This document shows positions 35,948 through 46,308 of a stretch of 64,000 nt of DNA, piece by piece. The translations under genes and the position numbers were made by a program. Position 1 is the stretch's first letter; each line of letters opens with the position of its first letter. The notes below the pieces were generated by a model, which was given only the letters and a program-made list of their open reading frames with translations, was not told where the DNA came from and ran no database searches. The stretch comes from Neorhizobium lilium (GTDB taxonomy: Bacteria; Pseudomonadota; Alphaproteobacteria; Rhizobiales; Rhizobiaceae): contig NZ_SBIP01000002.1 in NCBI RefSeq assembly GCF_004053875.1, positions 310,001-374,000 on the forward strand, read 5' to 3'.

Positions 35948-36829
35948 GTGGCACGCACCGTATCGGATGTTATTCGTGTTCGTTACGATACATTGACGCG
36001 CGCGGAAAAGCTGCTTGCTGACAGCCTTTTGGAGAACTATCCGGTGTCGGGACTGGGGAGTATAACCACGATTGCGGAGCATGCGGGCGTTTCGACGCCA
36101 ACCGTTGCTCGCATGGTGCAGAAGCTTGGCTACAAGGGCTATCCCGAGTTCCAGTTGCATCTGCACCAGGAGCTCGAAGCGACGATCTCCAACCCTATTG
36201 CCAAGCATGACCGGTGGGCCTCCAATGCTCCAGGCACCCATATCCTAAATCGCTTTGCGGATGCGATCACTGCCAATCTGCGCGACACGCTGAGCGAACT
36301 CGACACCGCGACCTTCGAAGGTGCAGCAGCTCTGCTGCGCGACCGTGCCCGCAGCATCTATTTCGTCGGCGGACGCATCACCGGCGCGCTGGCGGAATAC
36401 TTCTTCACCCATATGCAGGTCATACGGCCCAAGACGACCCTGATCTCCAACAATTCCAGTTCCTGGCCGCAGCATGTGCTCAACATGAAGCCGGGCGACG
36501 TCCTGGTGATTTTCGACATCCGTCGCTACGAGCAGGAAATGGCGACCTTGGCCGAAGCCGCCGCCGCCGCCGGCGTGGTCATTGTTCTGTTTACCGATAT
36601 GTGGCGTTCGCCCGTCGCCGCCGCTGCCAAACATGTGTTCGAGGTTAGGATCGAGGCGCCATCCGCCTGGGACTCCTCCGTTGTCACGCTCTTTGTCGTC
36701 GAAGCTTTAATCGAGGCCGTGCAGAGCGCAACCTGGGAAGAAACGCGCGAACGCATGAGTTCTCTGGAAGGTCTCTTCGAGCGCAGCCGGCTCTTCCGCC
36801 GGCCGGGCCGCAGCGGGCGCTCCGACTAA
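35948..36829 (+). CDS. MurR/RpiR-family transcriptional regulator
   Basis: A 293-residue regulator. The N-terminal HTH_6 domain (about 1-75) includes GSITTIAEHAGVSTPTVARMVQKLGYKGYPEF, and the C-terminal SIS domain (about 125-260) includes SIYFVGGRITGALAEYFFTHM. SIS domains usually bind phosphosugars, but RpiR members also control amino-acid and amine catabolism. GTG start, with GGGGGGA upstream. It is divergent from the amidohydrolase operon with 164 bases between starts and lies 129 bases before the ABC importer, so it may regulate both units. Confidence 0.9.
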   Translation: MARTVSDVIRVRYDTLTRAEKLLADSLLENYPVSGLGSITTIAEHAGVSTPTVARMVQKLGYKGYPEFQLHLHQELEATISNPIAKHDRWASNAPGTHILNRFADAITANLRDTLSELDTATFEGAAALLRDRARSIYFVGGRITGALAEYFFTHMQVIRPKTTLISNNSSSWPQHVLNMKPGDVLVIFDIRRYEQEMATLAEAAAAAGVVIVLFTDMWRSPVAAAAKHVFEVRIEAPSAWDSSVVTLFVVEALIEAVQSATWEETRERMSSLEGLFERSRLFRRPGRSGRSD

Positions 36830-36958
36830 ATGCCGGTTGGAGAATTGTGAAAACTTCGAACGGTTTATGAGAAAGTGCTGACACTCGGCACTGTCACATA
36901 CGATACATAAACAGGCTCTACGAGTCCGCTCAACACGACCAACCCTCAGGAGGACACC

Positions 36959-38062
36959 GTGCTCAACAAAACCCAACGCCTTCTCTCTGCGACGACGGCG
37001 ATCGTCATGGCTTCTGCAAGCCTTGCCGCTGCCGAGCCGAGCGCCGATCTCATCGCTGCTGCCAAGAAGGAAGGCACGCTGACGACCATCGCGCTTCCCC
37101 ACGACTGGTGCGGCTATGGCGACGTGATCGCCGGCTTCAAGGCGAAGTACGGCCTGGAAATCAACGAATTGAACCCGGATGCGGGCTCGGGCGACGAAGT
37201 CGAAGCCATCAAGGCGAACAAAGGCAACAAGGGTCCGCAGGCTCCCGACGTGATCGACGTTGGCCTCTCCTTCGGCCCGACGGCAAAGGCCGAAGGCCTG
37301 CTGATGCCTTACAAGGTATCCACCTGGGATTCGATCCCGGACAGCGCCAAGGATCCTGAAGGCCACTGGTATGGCGACTATTACGGCGTCCTTTCCTTCG
37401 TAGTGAACACAGACATCGTGAAGAACGTGCCCACGGACTGGGCAGACCTCAAGAAGTCGGAATACGCCAACACCGTTGCGCTCGCTGGCGATCCGCGCGC
37501 CTCGAACCAGGCCGTCCAGGCTGTCTACGCAGCCGGCATCGCGACTGGCGAGAAAGATGCCGCCAAGGCCGGTGAAGCAGGCCTCGCCTACTTCGGCGAA
37601 CTGAACAAGGCCGGTAATCTCGTGCCCGTCATCGGCAAGTCCGCTTCGCTCGCCCAGGGCTCGACCCCGATCGTCGTCGCCTGGGATTATAACGGCCTTT
37701 CCTGGCGCGATACGCTGAAGGGCAATCCTCCGGTCGAAGTCATCGTGCCGAAGTCCGGCGTCGTTGCCGGCGTCTACGTCCAGGCGATCTCCGCTTTTGC
37801 ACCGCATCCGAACGCCGCAAAGCTGTGGATGGAATATCTCTATTCCGACGAAGGTCAGCTCGGCTGGCTGAAAGGCTACTGCCACCCGATCCGCTTCAAC
37901 GATCTGGCATCCAAGGGCAAGGTTCCGAAGGACCTGCTCGACAAGCTGCCGCCGGCCGAAGGCTATGCCAAGGCTGTCTTCCCGACGCTCGAACAGCAGG
38001 ACAAGGGCAAAGCCGCCATCACCACCAAGTGGGACAGCGTTGTCGGCGCCAACGTCAAGTAA
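36959..38062 (+). CDS. ABC transporter substrate-binding protein (spermidine/iron/phosphonate-type cluster)
   Basis: A 367-residue periplasmic protein. A signal peptide ends near ASLAAAEP, followed by the type II binding-protein fold (KKEGTLTTIALPHDWCGYGDVIAGFKAKYG, later GDYYGVLSFVVNTDIVKN and PNAAKLWMEYLYSDEGQ). It is closest in style to the SBP_bac_1/6 group that binds polyamines, 2-aminoethylphosphonate or Fe(III). GTG start with GGAGG six bases upstream. First structural gene of a complete importer; a hairpin follows the stop, as is common after binding-protein genes. Confidence 0.9.
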   Translation: MLNKTQRLLSATTAIVMASASLAAAEPSADLIAAAKKEGTLTTIALPHDWCGYGDVIAGFKAKYGLEINELNPDAGSGDEVEAIKANKGNKGPQAPDVIDVGLSFGPTAKAEGLLMPYKVSTWDSIPDSAKDPEGHWYGDYYGVLSFVVNTDIVKNVPTDWADLKKSEYANTVALAGDPRASNQAVQAVYAAGIATGEKDAAKAGEAGLAYFGELNKAGNLVPVIGKSASLAQGSTPIVVAWDYNGLSWRDTLKGNPPVEVIVPKSGVVAGVYVQAISAFAPHPNAAKLWMEYLYSDEGQLGWLKGYCHPIRFNDLASKGKVPKDLLDKLPPAEGYAKAVFPTLEQQDKGKAAITTKWDSVVGANVK

Positions 38063-38078
38063 TCACGCCAACTACACG

Positions 38079-38101
38079 CCTCCCCGCATCATGCGGGGAG
38101 G
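38079..38101 (+). repeat. Hairpin between binding-protein and permease genes
   Basis: A perfect 10-bp stem CCTCCCCGCA/TGCGGGGAGG with loop TCA, no U-tract. Such hairpins after a binding-protein gene usually stabilise its mRNA and reduce downstream expression. Confidence 0.6.
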
Positions 38102-38131
38102 TCTCACTTCCTCTCCCAGAAGCCCTCCCCC

Positions 38132-39007
38132 ATGAGCACCGCCTCGACATCCTTCATCGACCGCCGCACGATTGTCGATTGGCTCGGCATAGCCCCGTTC
38201 ATGATCTTTGCGCTGTTGTTCCTGATCATTCCGACGCTTTATCTGGTGTCGGGGGCGTTTTTTACGCCGGAAGGGCAGTTCACGTTCAAGAATATCGGCG
38301 ATCTCTTCACCCCGACCATCCTTAGTGCCTACTGGATCAGCATCAAGGTTTCGGTGGCATCATCGCTCGGCGGCGCCTTGATCGGCTTCTTTCTGGCCTG
38401 GGCGATCGTGCTCGGCGGTCTACCGGGATGGATCCGCTCCAGCCTTCTCACCTTTTCGGGTGTTGCCTCCAATTTCGCCGGCGTTCCGCTGGCCTTCTCC
38501 TTCCTCGCCACGCTCGGCCGTACCGGCCTCGTCACCGTGCTTCTGCGCGACTGGTTTGGGTTCAACCTCTACGGCACTGGCTTCAACATCCTGTCCTTCT
38601 TCGGACTGACCATCACCTACATGTTCTTCCAGATCCCGCTGATGGTGCTGATTCTGACGCCGGCGCTGGATGGCATGAAGAAGGAATGGCGCGAAGCCTC
38701 CGAGATCCTTGGCGCCTCCACCTGGCAGTACTGGCGCATGGTGGCGCTGCCCATCCTGTGGCCAAGCCTGATGGGCACGACCCTGCTGCTTTTCGCCAAT
38801 GCCTTCGGCGCAATCGCCACGGCCTATGCACTGACCGGCTCCTCGCTCAATATCGTGCCGATCCTGCTCTACGCGCAGATCCGCGGCGACGTGCTCCACA
38901 ATGCCAATCTCGGTTATGCCTTGGCGCTCGGCATGATCGTCATCACCGGCCTCTCGAACATCCTCTACATCCTGCTGCGCATGCGGGCTGAAAGGTGGCA
39001 GAAATGA
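38132..39007 (+). CDS. ABC transporter permease (first)
   Basis: A 291-residue membrane protein with about six helices, and the EAA loop in EASEILGASTWQYWRMVALPILWPSL. It belongs to the PotB/CysTW-like permease group used for polyamines, iron and phosphonates. Its stop overlaps the next gene's start (ATGA). Confidence 0.9.
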   Translation: MSTASTSFIDRRTIVDWLGIAPFMIFALLFLIIPTLYLVSGAFFTPEGQFTFKNIGDLFTPTILSAYWISIKVSVASSLGGALIGFFLAWAIVLGGLPGWIRSSLLTFSGVASNFAGVPLAFSFLATLGRTGLVTVLLRDWFGFNLYGTGFNILSFFGLTITYMFFQIPLMVLILTPALDGMKKEWREASEILGASTWQYWRMVALPILWPSLMGTTLLLFANAFGAIATAYALTGSSLNIVPILLYAQIRGDVLHNANLGYALALGMIVITGLSNILYILLRMRAERWQK

Positions 39008-39792
39008 AGACCAGCAAAATTCTGGCCTGGGTCGCGCTTGCCATCGGGCTGATCTATTTCTTCTTGCCGCTGATCGGGACGCTCGAGTTTTCGCTGCGCA
39101 TGCGCCGCGGCGCTTATTCGATGGACGCCTACCAATCGGTATTCTCCGACGTCCAATTCCAGCAGACGTTCGGCTTTTCCATGCTGATGGCGCTGCTGAC
39201 CATCATCTTCGGCATGCTGCTCGTCGTACCGACCGCCTATTGGGTGCGTCTGCGCCTGCCGCAAATGCGTCCGGTCATCGAATTCATCACGCTGATGCCC
39301 CTGGTCATCCCGGCAATCGTTATCGTCTTTGGATATCTGAGGCTCTACAACTCCTCGTCCTGGATTCCTTTTACGGGATCGACACAGGGCACCAACGTGC
39401 TGCTGGTGTTCTCCTACATCACGCTCTCCCTCCCCTACATGTACCGATCGGTCGATACCGCCATGCGAGCCATTGACGTGCGCACTTTGACGGAGGCCGC
39501 GGAAATCCTCGGCGCCAAATGGCCGACCATCCTGTTCCGTTGCATCTTCCCCAACGTCATGTCGGGTGTACTGTCCGGTGCCTTCATCACCTTCGCCATC
39601 GTCATGGGCGAGTTCACCATGGCGGCTCTTCTCAACCGCCCGGCTTTTGGTCCCTACCTGCAGCTGATCGGCGCAAATCGGGCTTATGAACCGGCAGCGC
39701 TTGCGGTGATCGCCTTTGCCATTACCTGGCTGTCCATGGGACTGCTCCAGCTCGTTTCCCGCTTCAGCAAACTCGCTCCGTCGCGGCCTTAA
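39004..39792 (+). CDS. ABC transporter permease (second)
   Basis: A 262-residue partner permease (PotC-like) with about six helices and the EAA motif in LTEAAEILGAKWPTILFRCIFPNV. The start is fixed at the ATG that overlaps the preceding TGA; an ATG nine bases upstream is less likely. It pairs with the first permease to form the channel. Confidence 0.9.
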   Translation: MKTSKILAWVALAIGLIYFFLPLIGTLEFSLRMRRGAYSMDAYQSVFSDVQFQQTFGFSMLMALLTIIFGMLLVVPTAYWVRLRLPQMRPVIEFITLMPLVIPAIVIVFGYLRLYNSSSWIPFTGSTQGTNVLLVFSYITLSLPYMYRSVDTAMRAIDVRTLTEAAEILGAKWPTILFRCIFPNVMSGVLSGAFITFAIVMGEFTMAALLNRPAFGPYLQLIGANRAYEPAALAVIAFAITWLSMGLLQLVSRFSKLAPSRP

Positions 39793-39802
39793 GGAATTTC
39801 GA

Positions 39803-40864
39803 ATGTCGTTCCTCGTTCTCCAGAATATCAAGAAGAGCTTTGGGCAGACTCAGGTCGTCAAGGACTTCAATATGTCCATTGAGAAGGGCGAGTTCGTCTC
39901 CTTTCTCGGACCATCGGGATGCGGCAAGACCACCGTCCTGCGGATGATCGCCGGGTTTGAGACGCCCAGCGACGGCGCCATCGTCGTCAACGGCAAGAAC
40001 CAGAACAAACTGAAGACCAACCAGCGCAATATCGGCATGGTCTTCCAGGCCTATGCGCTGTTCCCCAACATGACCGTGTTCGACAATGTCGCCTTCGGCC
40101 TGAAGATCGCCGGCAAGCCCAAGGAAGAGATCGGCGCTCGCGTCAAGGAGATGCTGAAGCTGATTTCGCTGGACCACCTCGCCGAGCGCTACCCCTACCA
40201 GATGTCCGGCGGCCAGCAGCAGCGCGTAGCGCTTGCCCGCGCGCTCGCGCCGAAGCCGCAGGTCCTGCTACTCGATGAACCGCTGTCGGCCCTCGATGCC
40301 AAGATCCGCGTGTCGCTGCGCGAGGAAATCCGCCAGATCCAGCGGCAACTCGGGATCACCACCGTCTTCGTGACCCACGATCAGGAAGAGGCGCTGTCGA
40401 TTTCCGACCGCATCGTCGTCATGAATGCCGGGCGCGCCGACCAGATTGGCACGCCTTCCGAAATCTACAACCGTCCGGCTACCCGCTTCGTCGCCTCCTT
40501 CGTGGGCACTCTCAATATCATCGACGCGACTGTGGTCGACCCGGCTGCCAATAGCGTCAAGATGGGCGACAACCTTGTCACCCTTAGGGAGCCCATCGGC
40601 GGGCTGAAGGCGGGCGACAAGGTTTCGATCGCGCTCCGCCCCGAAGCCGGTTCCACATTAGCAACCGCCGCAGGCGATACGGTGCTGACTGGCACGGTAA
40701 TCTCGTCGCACTTCCTCGGTTCGGTTATCCGCACCAAGCTCGACATCGGCGGCAATCCCATATCCTTCGACATGTTCAATTCGCCGGACGTCGTGCTGCC
40801 CCAGGCGGGCGAGACCCTGTCGCTCCGCTTCATGGCAAGCGATCTCCTGCTCGTGCGGGAGTGA
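39803..40864 (+). CDS. ABC transporter ATP-binding protein
   Basis: A 353-residue ATPase with Walker A GPSGCGKTTVLRM, Q-loop VFQAYALFPNMTVF, signature MSGGQQQRVALARAL, Walker B VLLLDEPLSALDA and H-loop TVFVTHDQEEAL. The C-terminal 110 residues form a TOBE domain (TVVDPAANSVKMGDNLVTL and RPEAGSTLATAAG), as in PotA/FbpC. AAGGAA lies before the ATG. Completes the importer; substrate is probably an amine or related cation, judged only from neighbours. Confidence 0.93.
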   Translation: MSFLVLQNIKKSFGQTQVVKDFNMSIEKGEFVSFLGPSGCGKTTVLRMIAGFETPSDGAIVVNGKNQNKLKTNQRNIGMVFQAYALFPNMTVFDNVAFGLKIAGKPKEEIGARVKEMLKLISLDHLAERYPYQMSGGQQQRVALARALAPKPQVLLLDEPLSALDAKIRVSLREEIRQIQRQLGITTVFVTHDQEEALSISDRIVVMNAGRADQIGTPSEIYNRPATRFVASFVGTLNIIDATVVDPAANSVKMGDNLVTLREPIGGLKAGDKVSIALRPEAGSTLATAAGDTVLTGTVISSHFLGSVIRTKLDIGGNPISFDMFNSPDVVLPQAGETLSLRFMASDLLLVRE

Positions 40865-40995
40865 CAAGGGCTGTTGCGGCCACACATGTAACGGGGCTTT
40901 GGCGCGTCTTTCGCTCTTGAAATGTCCTGCTGCATGCCGCATTCCAGGGTGATGGCTTCCGCAGATGGAAGCACAAAGCAGCTGGTTCAGTCACG

Positions 40996-42333
40996 ATGTC
41001 CCCCACAATAACGCCTGCGGCTCCCCGCCGCCTGACTTCGCAGGATTTCCGCACCCTCGGCCTTGCGGCCCTGGGCGGTGCGCTGGAATTTTATGATTTC
41101 ATCATCTTCGTCTTTTTTGCCGCCGTCATCGGCAAGCTCTTCTTTCCGCCGGACATGCCGGACTGGCTGGTGCTGATCCAGACCTTTGGCATTTTCGCCG
41201 CCGGTTATCTGGTACGCCCTGTGGGCGGCATCGTGCTCGCCCATTTCGGCGACCTGTTTGGCCGAAAACGCGTCTTCTCCTTCTCCATTCTGCTGATGGC
41301 GCTCTCGACGTTAGGAATGGCGCTCATGCCGACCTATGCTACCATCGGCGTTGCAGCACCCATCTTGCTGGTCGTCATGCGGCTCCTCCAAGGCGCAGCA
41401 ATCGGTGGCGAAGTCCCCGGCGCCTGGACCTTCGTGGCCGAGCATGTCCCCTTCCGCCGCGTCGGCTTTGCCTGCGGATTCCTGTGTTCGGGCCTGACGC
41501 TTGGAATCCTGCTCGGCTCCTTCATCGCCACGATCATCAATTCGGTCTTCTTGCCCGAAACCATCTCAGCCTGGGCCTGGCGCATCCCCTTCCTGCTCGG
41601 GGGCGCCTTCGGACTAGTTGCCGTCTGGCTACGGCGCTGGCTGCAGGAGACGCCGATCTTCACCGAAATGAAGGCCAGCCGCGCGCTTGCTCCCGAACTG
41701 CCCCTAAAAGCGGTCCTGCGTGACCACAAGCGTGGCGTCGTCGTCTCGGTGCTGCTCACGTGGATCCTGTCGGCCGGCATCGTCGTGACGACACTGATGA
41801 CCGCCACCTTCCTCCAGAAGCTTTACGGCTACACCGCCCAGCAGTCGCTGGCCGCAACCAGCTTCGGTACGCTCTTCCTGATCTTCGGCACGGCAACGGC
41901 CGGCGCCATCGTCGATCGGGTCGGCTCCGGCCGTTTCTTCATCGCCGGCGGCATCTTCTTCGGCGTGGCCACCTGGGCCTTCTACAGCTTCGCCGCGACC
42001 TCCCTTACCGTCGTCTTCGTGCTCTACGCGGTGATGGGCCTGGCTGTCGGCATGGTCGGCGCGGTGCCCTATGTCATGGTCCGGGCTTTCCCGGCGCGGG
42101 TCCGCTTTTCCGGCTTGTCCTTCTCCTACAATATCTCCTACGCCATCTTCGGCGGAATGACGCCGATAGCTGTCACGACCCTGTTGGCGGTCAACCCGAT
42201 GGCACATGCCTGGTATCTGCTGTTTATCGCAGCACTCACCGTCGGCCTTGGCATATACCTCACCCTGTACGGCGAGAGCGTCGAGTCGGAAGCGGGGATC
42301 GAAGAGCTGACGGCCCGGATGGCCAAGGGCTGA
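40996..42333 (+). CDS. MFS transporter (metabolite:H+ symporter type)
   Basis: A 445-residue protein with 12 helices. The MHS-type signatures are GGALEFYDFIIFVFFAAVIGKLFFP, the loop 2-3 motif HFGDLFGRKRVFSFS, and RLLQGAAIGGEVPGAWTFVAEHV. Relatives carry citrate, proline-betaine, shikimate or other carboxylates. It lies 131 bases after the ABC ATPase gene and may be separately transcribed. A hairpin follows its stop. Confidence 0.88.
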   Translation: MSPTITPAAPRRLTSQDFRTLGLAALGGALEFYDFIIFVFFAAVIGKLFFPPDMPDWLVLIQTFGIFAAGYLVRPVGGIVLAHFGDLFGRKRVFSFSILLMALSTLGMALMPTYATIGVAAPILLVVMRLLQGAAIGGEVPGAWTFVAEHVPFRRVGFACGFLCSGLTLGILLGSFIATIINSVFLPETISAWAWRIPFLLGGAFGLVAVWLRRWLQETPIFTEMKASRALAPELPLKAVLRDHKRGVVVSVLLTWILSAGIVVTTLMTATFLQKLYGYTAQQSLAATSFGTLFLIFGTATAGAIVDRVGSGRFFIAGGIFFGVATWAFYSFAATSLTVVFVLYAVMGLAVGMVGAVPYVMVRAFPARVRFSGLSFSYNISYAIFGGMTPIAVTTLLAVNPMAHAWYLLFIAALTVGLGIYLTLYGESVESEAGIEELTARMAKG

Positions 42334-42347
42334 TCATGCGCTCCCTC

Positions 42348-42370
42348 ATCCCTGTGCTTGTCACAGGGAT
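42348..42370. repeat. Palindromic hairpin (REP/RIME-like) between MFS gene and metH
   Basis: ATCCCTGTG-CTTGT-CACAGGGAT is a perfect 9-bp stem with a 5-base loop between two convergent stop codons. A very similar motif is, from memory, widespread in rhizobial intergenic regions, so it is probably a dispersed repeat that also works as a terminator. Confidence 0.6.
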
Positions 42371-42382
42371 TGAGCGGCGACA

Positions 42383-45300
42383 TTACGCAGCGTCCTCCAC
42401 CGCGGTATCGGCAGTGGGCACGTAGTTGAGCACCGGCCCCAGCCAGCGCTCGACCTCTTCGATCGGCATGTCCTTGCGGCGGGCGTAATCCTCCACCTGG
42501 TCCCGTTCCACCTTGGCAACGCCGAAATAGTAGGACTCCGGGTGGCCGATATAAAGGCCGGAAACGGAAGAGCCCGGCCACATGGCGTAGCTTTCCGTCA
42601 GTTCCACGCCGGTCATGGCGGTGGCATCGAGAAGGCGGAACAGCGTTGCCTTTTCCGTATGATCCGGCTGGGCCGGGTAGCCTGGAGCCGGCCTGATGCC
42701 ATCGTAACCTTCGGTGATCAATTCATGCGGCGAGAGGGTCTCGTCCGGTGCATAGCCCCAGAACTCCTTGCGCACACGCTGGTGCATGCGCTCGGCGAAG
42801 GCTTCCGCAAAACGGTCCGCCAAGGCCTTGACCAGGATGGACGAGTAATCGTCATTGGCGCGTTCGAAGCGCTCCGCAATGGCGATCTCCTCGATACCGG
42901 CGGTGACGACGAAGGCGCCCACATGATCGGGCTTGCCGCTGTCAACCGGGGCTACGAAATCCGCGAGCGCCACGTTCGGGCGCCCGTCGCGCTTGGAGAG
43001 CTGCTGGCGCAGCGTGTAGAAGGTCGCCAGTTCCTGGGAACGGTCTTCACCGGTAAACAGGTTGATGTCGTCGCCCACTGAATTGGCGGGCCAGAAGCCG
43101 ATCACGGCGCGCGGCCGGAACCACTTTTCCCCAATGATCTTTTCCAGCATGGCCTGCGCGTCGGCATAGAGTTGGCGTGCAGCCTCGCCCTGTTTCTCGT
43201 CATCCAGGATAGCCGGGAACCGCCCCTTCAGCTCCCAGGTCTGGAAGAAGGGCGTCCAGTCGATATACTGCGCAAGCTCGGCCAGATCATAGGTCTCGAA
43301 TACCTTCGTGCCGATAAACTGAGGCTTTACAGGCTGGTACGATGCCCAGTCGATCTTCTCGGCATTTGCCCGGGCCTTGGCAAGCGGCAGCCGTATCTTG
43401 TCTGCCTCCGACCGGGCATGGGCAGCGGCGACCTTGGCATACTCGGCCCGCACCGTTTCGATATAGCCACCCTTCGCCTCGGGTGACAGGAGCGAGGAGA
43501 CAACGCCGACGGCGCGGCTGGCATCGTTCACGTAGATCGCTTGCCCGCGATTGTAACGCGGATGGATCTTCACCGCCGTGTGGACGCGGCTCGTCGTCGC
43601 GCCGCCGATCAGCACCGGAATGTCAAAACCCTGCCGCTCCATCTCGGCAGCGACATGGACCATCTCGTCCAGCGACGGAGTGATAAGGCCGGATAGCCCG
43701 ATAATATCGACCTTCTCGGCGATCGCGGTCTCGAGGATCTTGGTGGACGGCACCATGACGCCGAGGTCGATGATCTCGTAATTATTGCAGGCAAGCACGA
43801 CGCCGACGATGTTCTTGCCGATATCGTGCACGTCGCCCTTGACGGTCGCCATCAGGATCTTGCCGGACGACTTCCTCTGGTCGCCGCCGTTCAGCCGCTT
43901 CTCCTCCTCCATATAAGGCAGGAGCACTGCGACAGCCTGCTTCATGACGCGGGCGGATTTGACCACCTGCGGCAGGAACATCTTGCCCGAGCCGAACAGG
44001 TCGCCCACCACATTCATGCCGGCCATCAGCGGGCCTTCGATGACATGCAGCGGACGCTCCGCCTTCAATCGGGCCTCCTCCGTGTCGGCATCGATGAAGT
44101 CGGTAATGCCGTTGACGAGGGCATGCGACAGGCGCTTCTCCACCGTCCATTCGCGCCAGGCAAGATCCTGCGCCCTGGCTTCCTTGCCCGGACCGCCGCG
44201 ATAGCGCTCGGCGATCTCCAGCAGGCGCTCGGTAGCGTCCTCGCGACGGTTGAGCACGACGTCCTCGCAGGCGTCCCGCAGCTCAAGGTCGATATTCTCG
44301 TAGATCGCCAGCTGCCCCGCATTGACGATGCCCATATCCATGCCCGCCTGGATGGCGTGATACAGGAAGACGGCGTGCATCGCCTCGCGCACCGGCTCGT
44401 TGCCGCGGAAGGAGAAGGACAGGTTCGACACGCCGCCGGATATATGCACCAGCGGCATCCGCTCGCGGATCGTCCTCGTCGCCTCGATGAAGGCAACACC
44501 ATAGCCGTTATGCTCCTCGATCCCGGTGGCGACGGCAAACACGTTCGGGTCGAAGATGATGTCTTCCGGCGAAAAATTTGCTTCTTCGGTCAGGAGCTTG
44601 TAGGCGCGCTCGCAGATCGCAACCTTGCGCTCGTAACTATCGGCCTGCCCCTGCTCGTCGAACGCCATGACAACGACCGCCGCGCCGTAGTTGCGCAGGA
44701 GCTTGGCCTGGGCGATGAATTTCTCCTCGCCTTCCTTCATGGAGATCGAATTGACCACCGGCTTACCCTGCACGCATTGCAAGCCGGCTTCCATGATCTC
44801 GAACTTGGAGCTGTCGAGCATGACAGGTACGCGGGCGATATCCGGCTCGGCGGCGATTAGGTTGAGAAACTCGACCATCGCCTTCTGCGAATCGATCAGG
44901 CCTTCGTCCATGTTGATGTCGATGACCGAAGCGCCGTTCTCGACCTGATCGCGGGCAACCGCGAGTGCCGCGGTATAGTCGCCAGCGGTGATCAGCTTGC
45001 GGAACTTGGCCGACCCGGTGACATTGGTGCGTTCGCCCACATTCACGAAGGGCACGTCCTTGGTGAAGACGAAAGGCTCCAGACCGGCGAGCGACATGAA
45101 CGGCTTGTGCTCGGGCACTTCGCGTGGCTTGAACGGAGCGACAGCATCGGCAATCGCCTGAATATGCTCCGGCGTCGAGCCGCAGCAGCCGCCGACCACA
45201 TTGACCAGTCCCTCTTGCGCAAAACCGCCGATCTGCCGTGCCATGTCGTCCGGCGTCTCGTCGTAAAGCCCGAATTCGTTGGGCAGCCCGGCATTCGGAT

Positions 45301-46156
45301 AGGCGGAGATGAAGGTATCGGCGACCGAAGACAGTTCCTGGAGATGCGGACGCATGGCATCCGCGCCGAGCGCACAATTCAGGCCGATCGTGAACGGGTT
45401 GGCGTGGCGCACCGAATACCAGAAAGCGGATGGCGTCTGGCCCGAGAGGGTGCGGCCCGAAAGATCGGTAATCGTGCCGGAAATCATCACCGGTAGGTGA
45501 ATGCCCTTTTCGGCAAAGCGTTCGGCACAGGCAAAGATTGCCGCCTTGGCGTTCAATGTATCGAAAATGGTCTCGATCAGGATGAGGTCCGCACCGCCAT
45601 CGATCAGCCCGTCGATCTGCTCGGCATAGGCAATCCTCAGATCGTCGAATGTCACCGCCCGGTAACCCGGATTGTTGACATCGGGCGACATGGAGGCCGT
45701 TCGATTGGTAGGACCAATAGCACCAGCCACGAAACGGCGGCGGCCATCTTCCTTTTCGGCTCGCAGCAAGGCTCGGCGGGCCAACCGGGCGCCGTCCCGG
45801 TTCAGATCGTAGACGGCGTTCTCCATCTGGTAGTCGGCCTGGGCGATGCGGGTGGACGAAAACGTATTCGTTTCGACAATATCCGCTCCGGCCATGGCAT
45901 AGCGGTAATGGATGTCCTCGATCGCCTGCGGCTGGCTGAGGATCAGCAGATCGTTATTGCCCTGCTGATGGCAGGCGCAACCGATAAACCGGTCGCCGCG
46001 AAACTGATCCTCATCCAACCCCAGGCCCTGGATCTGCGTCCCCATGGCACCGTCGATGATCAGGATACGCTCGCGCGCTGCAGCCTGGAGTGCCGTCAGC
46101 ACTTCAGCTCCATCGCGCGGAGCAACCCTCTGGCCGAACAAATCATCAAACATCAT
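42383..46156 (-). CDS. metH: Cobalamin-dependent methionine synthase
   Basis: About 1257 residues in the full modular order. The homocysteine domain has Zn-ligand Cys in GLNCALGAD and [11 protein letters not shown]; then come the pterin-binding domain ([20 protein letters not shown]), the cobalamin cap and Rossmann domains with B12 ligand His in [15 protein letters not shown], and the C-terminal SAM reactivation domain ([21 protein letters not shown]). It transfers methyl from 5-methyl-THF (made by MetF) to homocysteine. The start at 46156 is preferred because GGAG precedes it. An upstream in-frame start at 46192 would lie inside the palindromic operator. Confidence 0.96.
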   Translation of the reverse strand: MMFDDLFGQRVAPRDGAEVLTALQAAARERILIIDGAMGTQIQGLGLDEDQFRGDRFIGCACHQQGNNDLLILSQPQAIEDIHYRYAMAGADIVETNTFSSTRIAQADYQMENAVYDLNRDGARLARRALLRAEKEDGRRRFVAGAIGPTNRTASMSPDVNNPGYRAVTFDDLRIAYAEQIDGLIDGGADLILIETIFDTLNAKAAIFACAERFAEKGIHLPVMISGTITDLSGRTLSGQTPSAFWYSVRHANPFTIGLNCALGADAMRPHLQELSSVADTFISAYPNAGLPNEFGLYDETPDDMARQIGGFAQEGLVNVVGGCCGSTPEHIQAIADAVAPFKPREVPEHKPFMSLAGLEPFVFTKDVPFVNVGERTNVTGSAKFRKLITAGDYTAALAVARDQVENGASVIDINMDEGLIDSQKAMVEFLNLIAAEPDIARVPVMLDSSKFEIMEAGLQCVQGKPVVNSISMKEGEEKFIAQAKLLRNYGAAVVVMAFDEQGQADSYERKVAICERAYKLLTEEANFSPEDIIFDPNVFAVATGIEEHNGYGVAFIEATRTIRERMPLVHISGGVSNLSFSFRGNEPVREAMHAVFLYHAIQAGMDMGIVNAGQLAIYENIDLELRDACEDVVLNRREDATERLLEIAERYRGGPGKEARAQDLAWREWTVEKRLSHALVNGITDFIDADTEEARLKAERPLHVIEGPLMAGMNVVGDLFGSGKMFLPQVVKSARVMKQAVAVLLPYMEEEKRLNGGDQRKSSGKILMATVKGDVHDIGKNIVGVVLACNNYEIIDLGVMVPSTKILETAIAEKVDIIGLSGLITPSLDEMVHVAAEMERQGFDIPVLIGGATTSRVHTAVKIHPRYNRGQAIYVNDASRAVGVVSSLLSPEAKGGYIETVRAEYAKVAAAHARSEADKIRLPLAKARANAEKIDWASYQPVKPQFIGTKVFETYDLAELAQYIDWTPFFQTWELKGRFPAILDDEKQGEAARQLYADAQAMLEKIIGEKWFRPRAVIGFWPANSVGDDINLFTGEDRSQELATFYTLRQQLSKRDGRPNVALADFVAPVDSGKPDHVGAFVVTAGIEEIAIAERFERANDDYSSILVKALADRFAEAFAERMHQRVRKEFWGYAPDETLSPHELITEGYDGIRPAPGYPAQPDHTEKATLFRLLDATAMTGVELTESYAMWPGSSVSGLYIGHPESYYFGVAKVERDQVEDYARRKDMPIEEVERWLGPVLNYVPTADTAVEDAA

Positions 46157-46190
46157 GCACTCCAAAATCCGCATTTTCGGGCGAATTAAC

Positions 46191-46210
46191 ACATAAACAT
46201 ATCTTTATGT
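46191..46210. promoter_or_regulatory. Palindromic operator upstream of metH
   Basis: ACATAAACATATCTTTATGT is the exact reverse complement of the core palindrome upstream of sahR-metF. It lies 34 bases before the metH start, a position suited to repression by the SahR-type protein. Confidence 0.8.
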
Positions 46211-46308
46211 CAACGTAACATCTGGAACTTACTGCAACTTGGATCATGACAGGGCACGCGCCGGACGCTATATCGCTGGAGCACCCCGCCGATTACCCAG
46301 AGGCTAGC

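Noticed and set aside
36905..36912. ACATAAAC upstream of the ABC substrate-binding gene, like half of the SahR-type palindrome
   Set aside because: Only one half-site is present, with no inverted partner at the required distance.
46246..46308. Longer start for the AGE-family isomerase
   Set aside because: The extra 21 residues have no ribosome-binding site and lie in the divergent metH promoter region; the ATG at 46309 fits family length.
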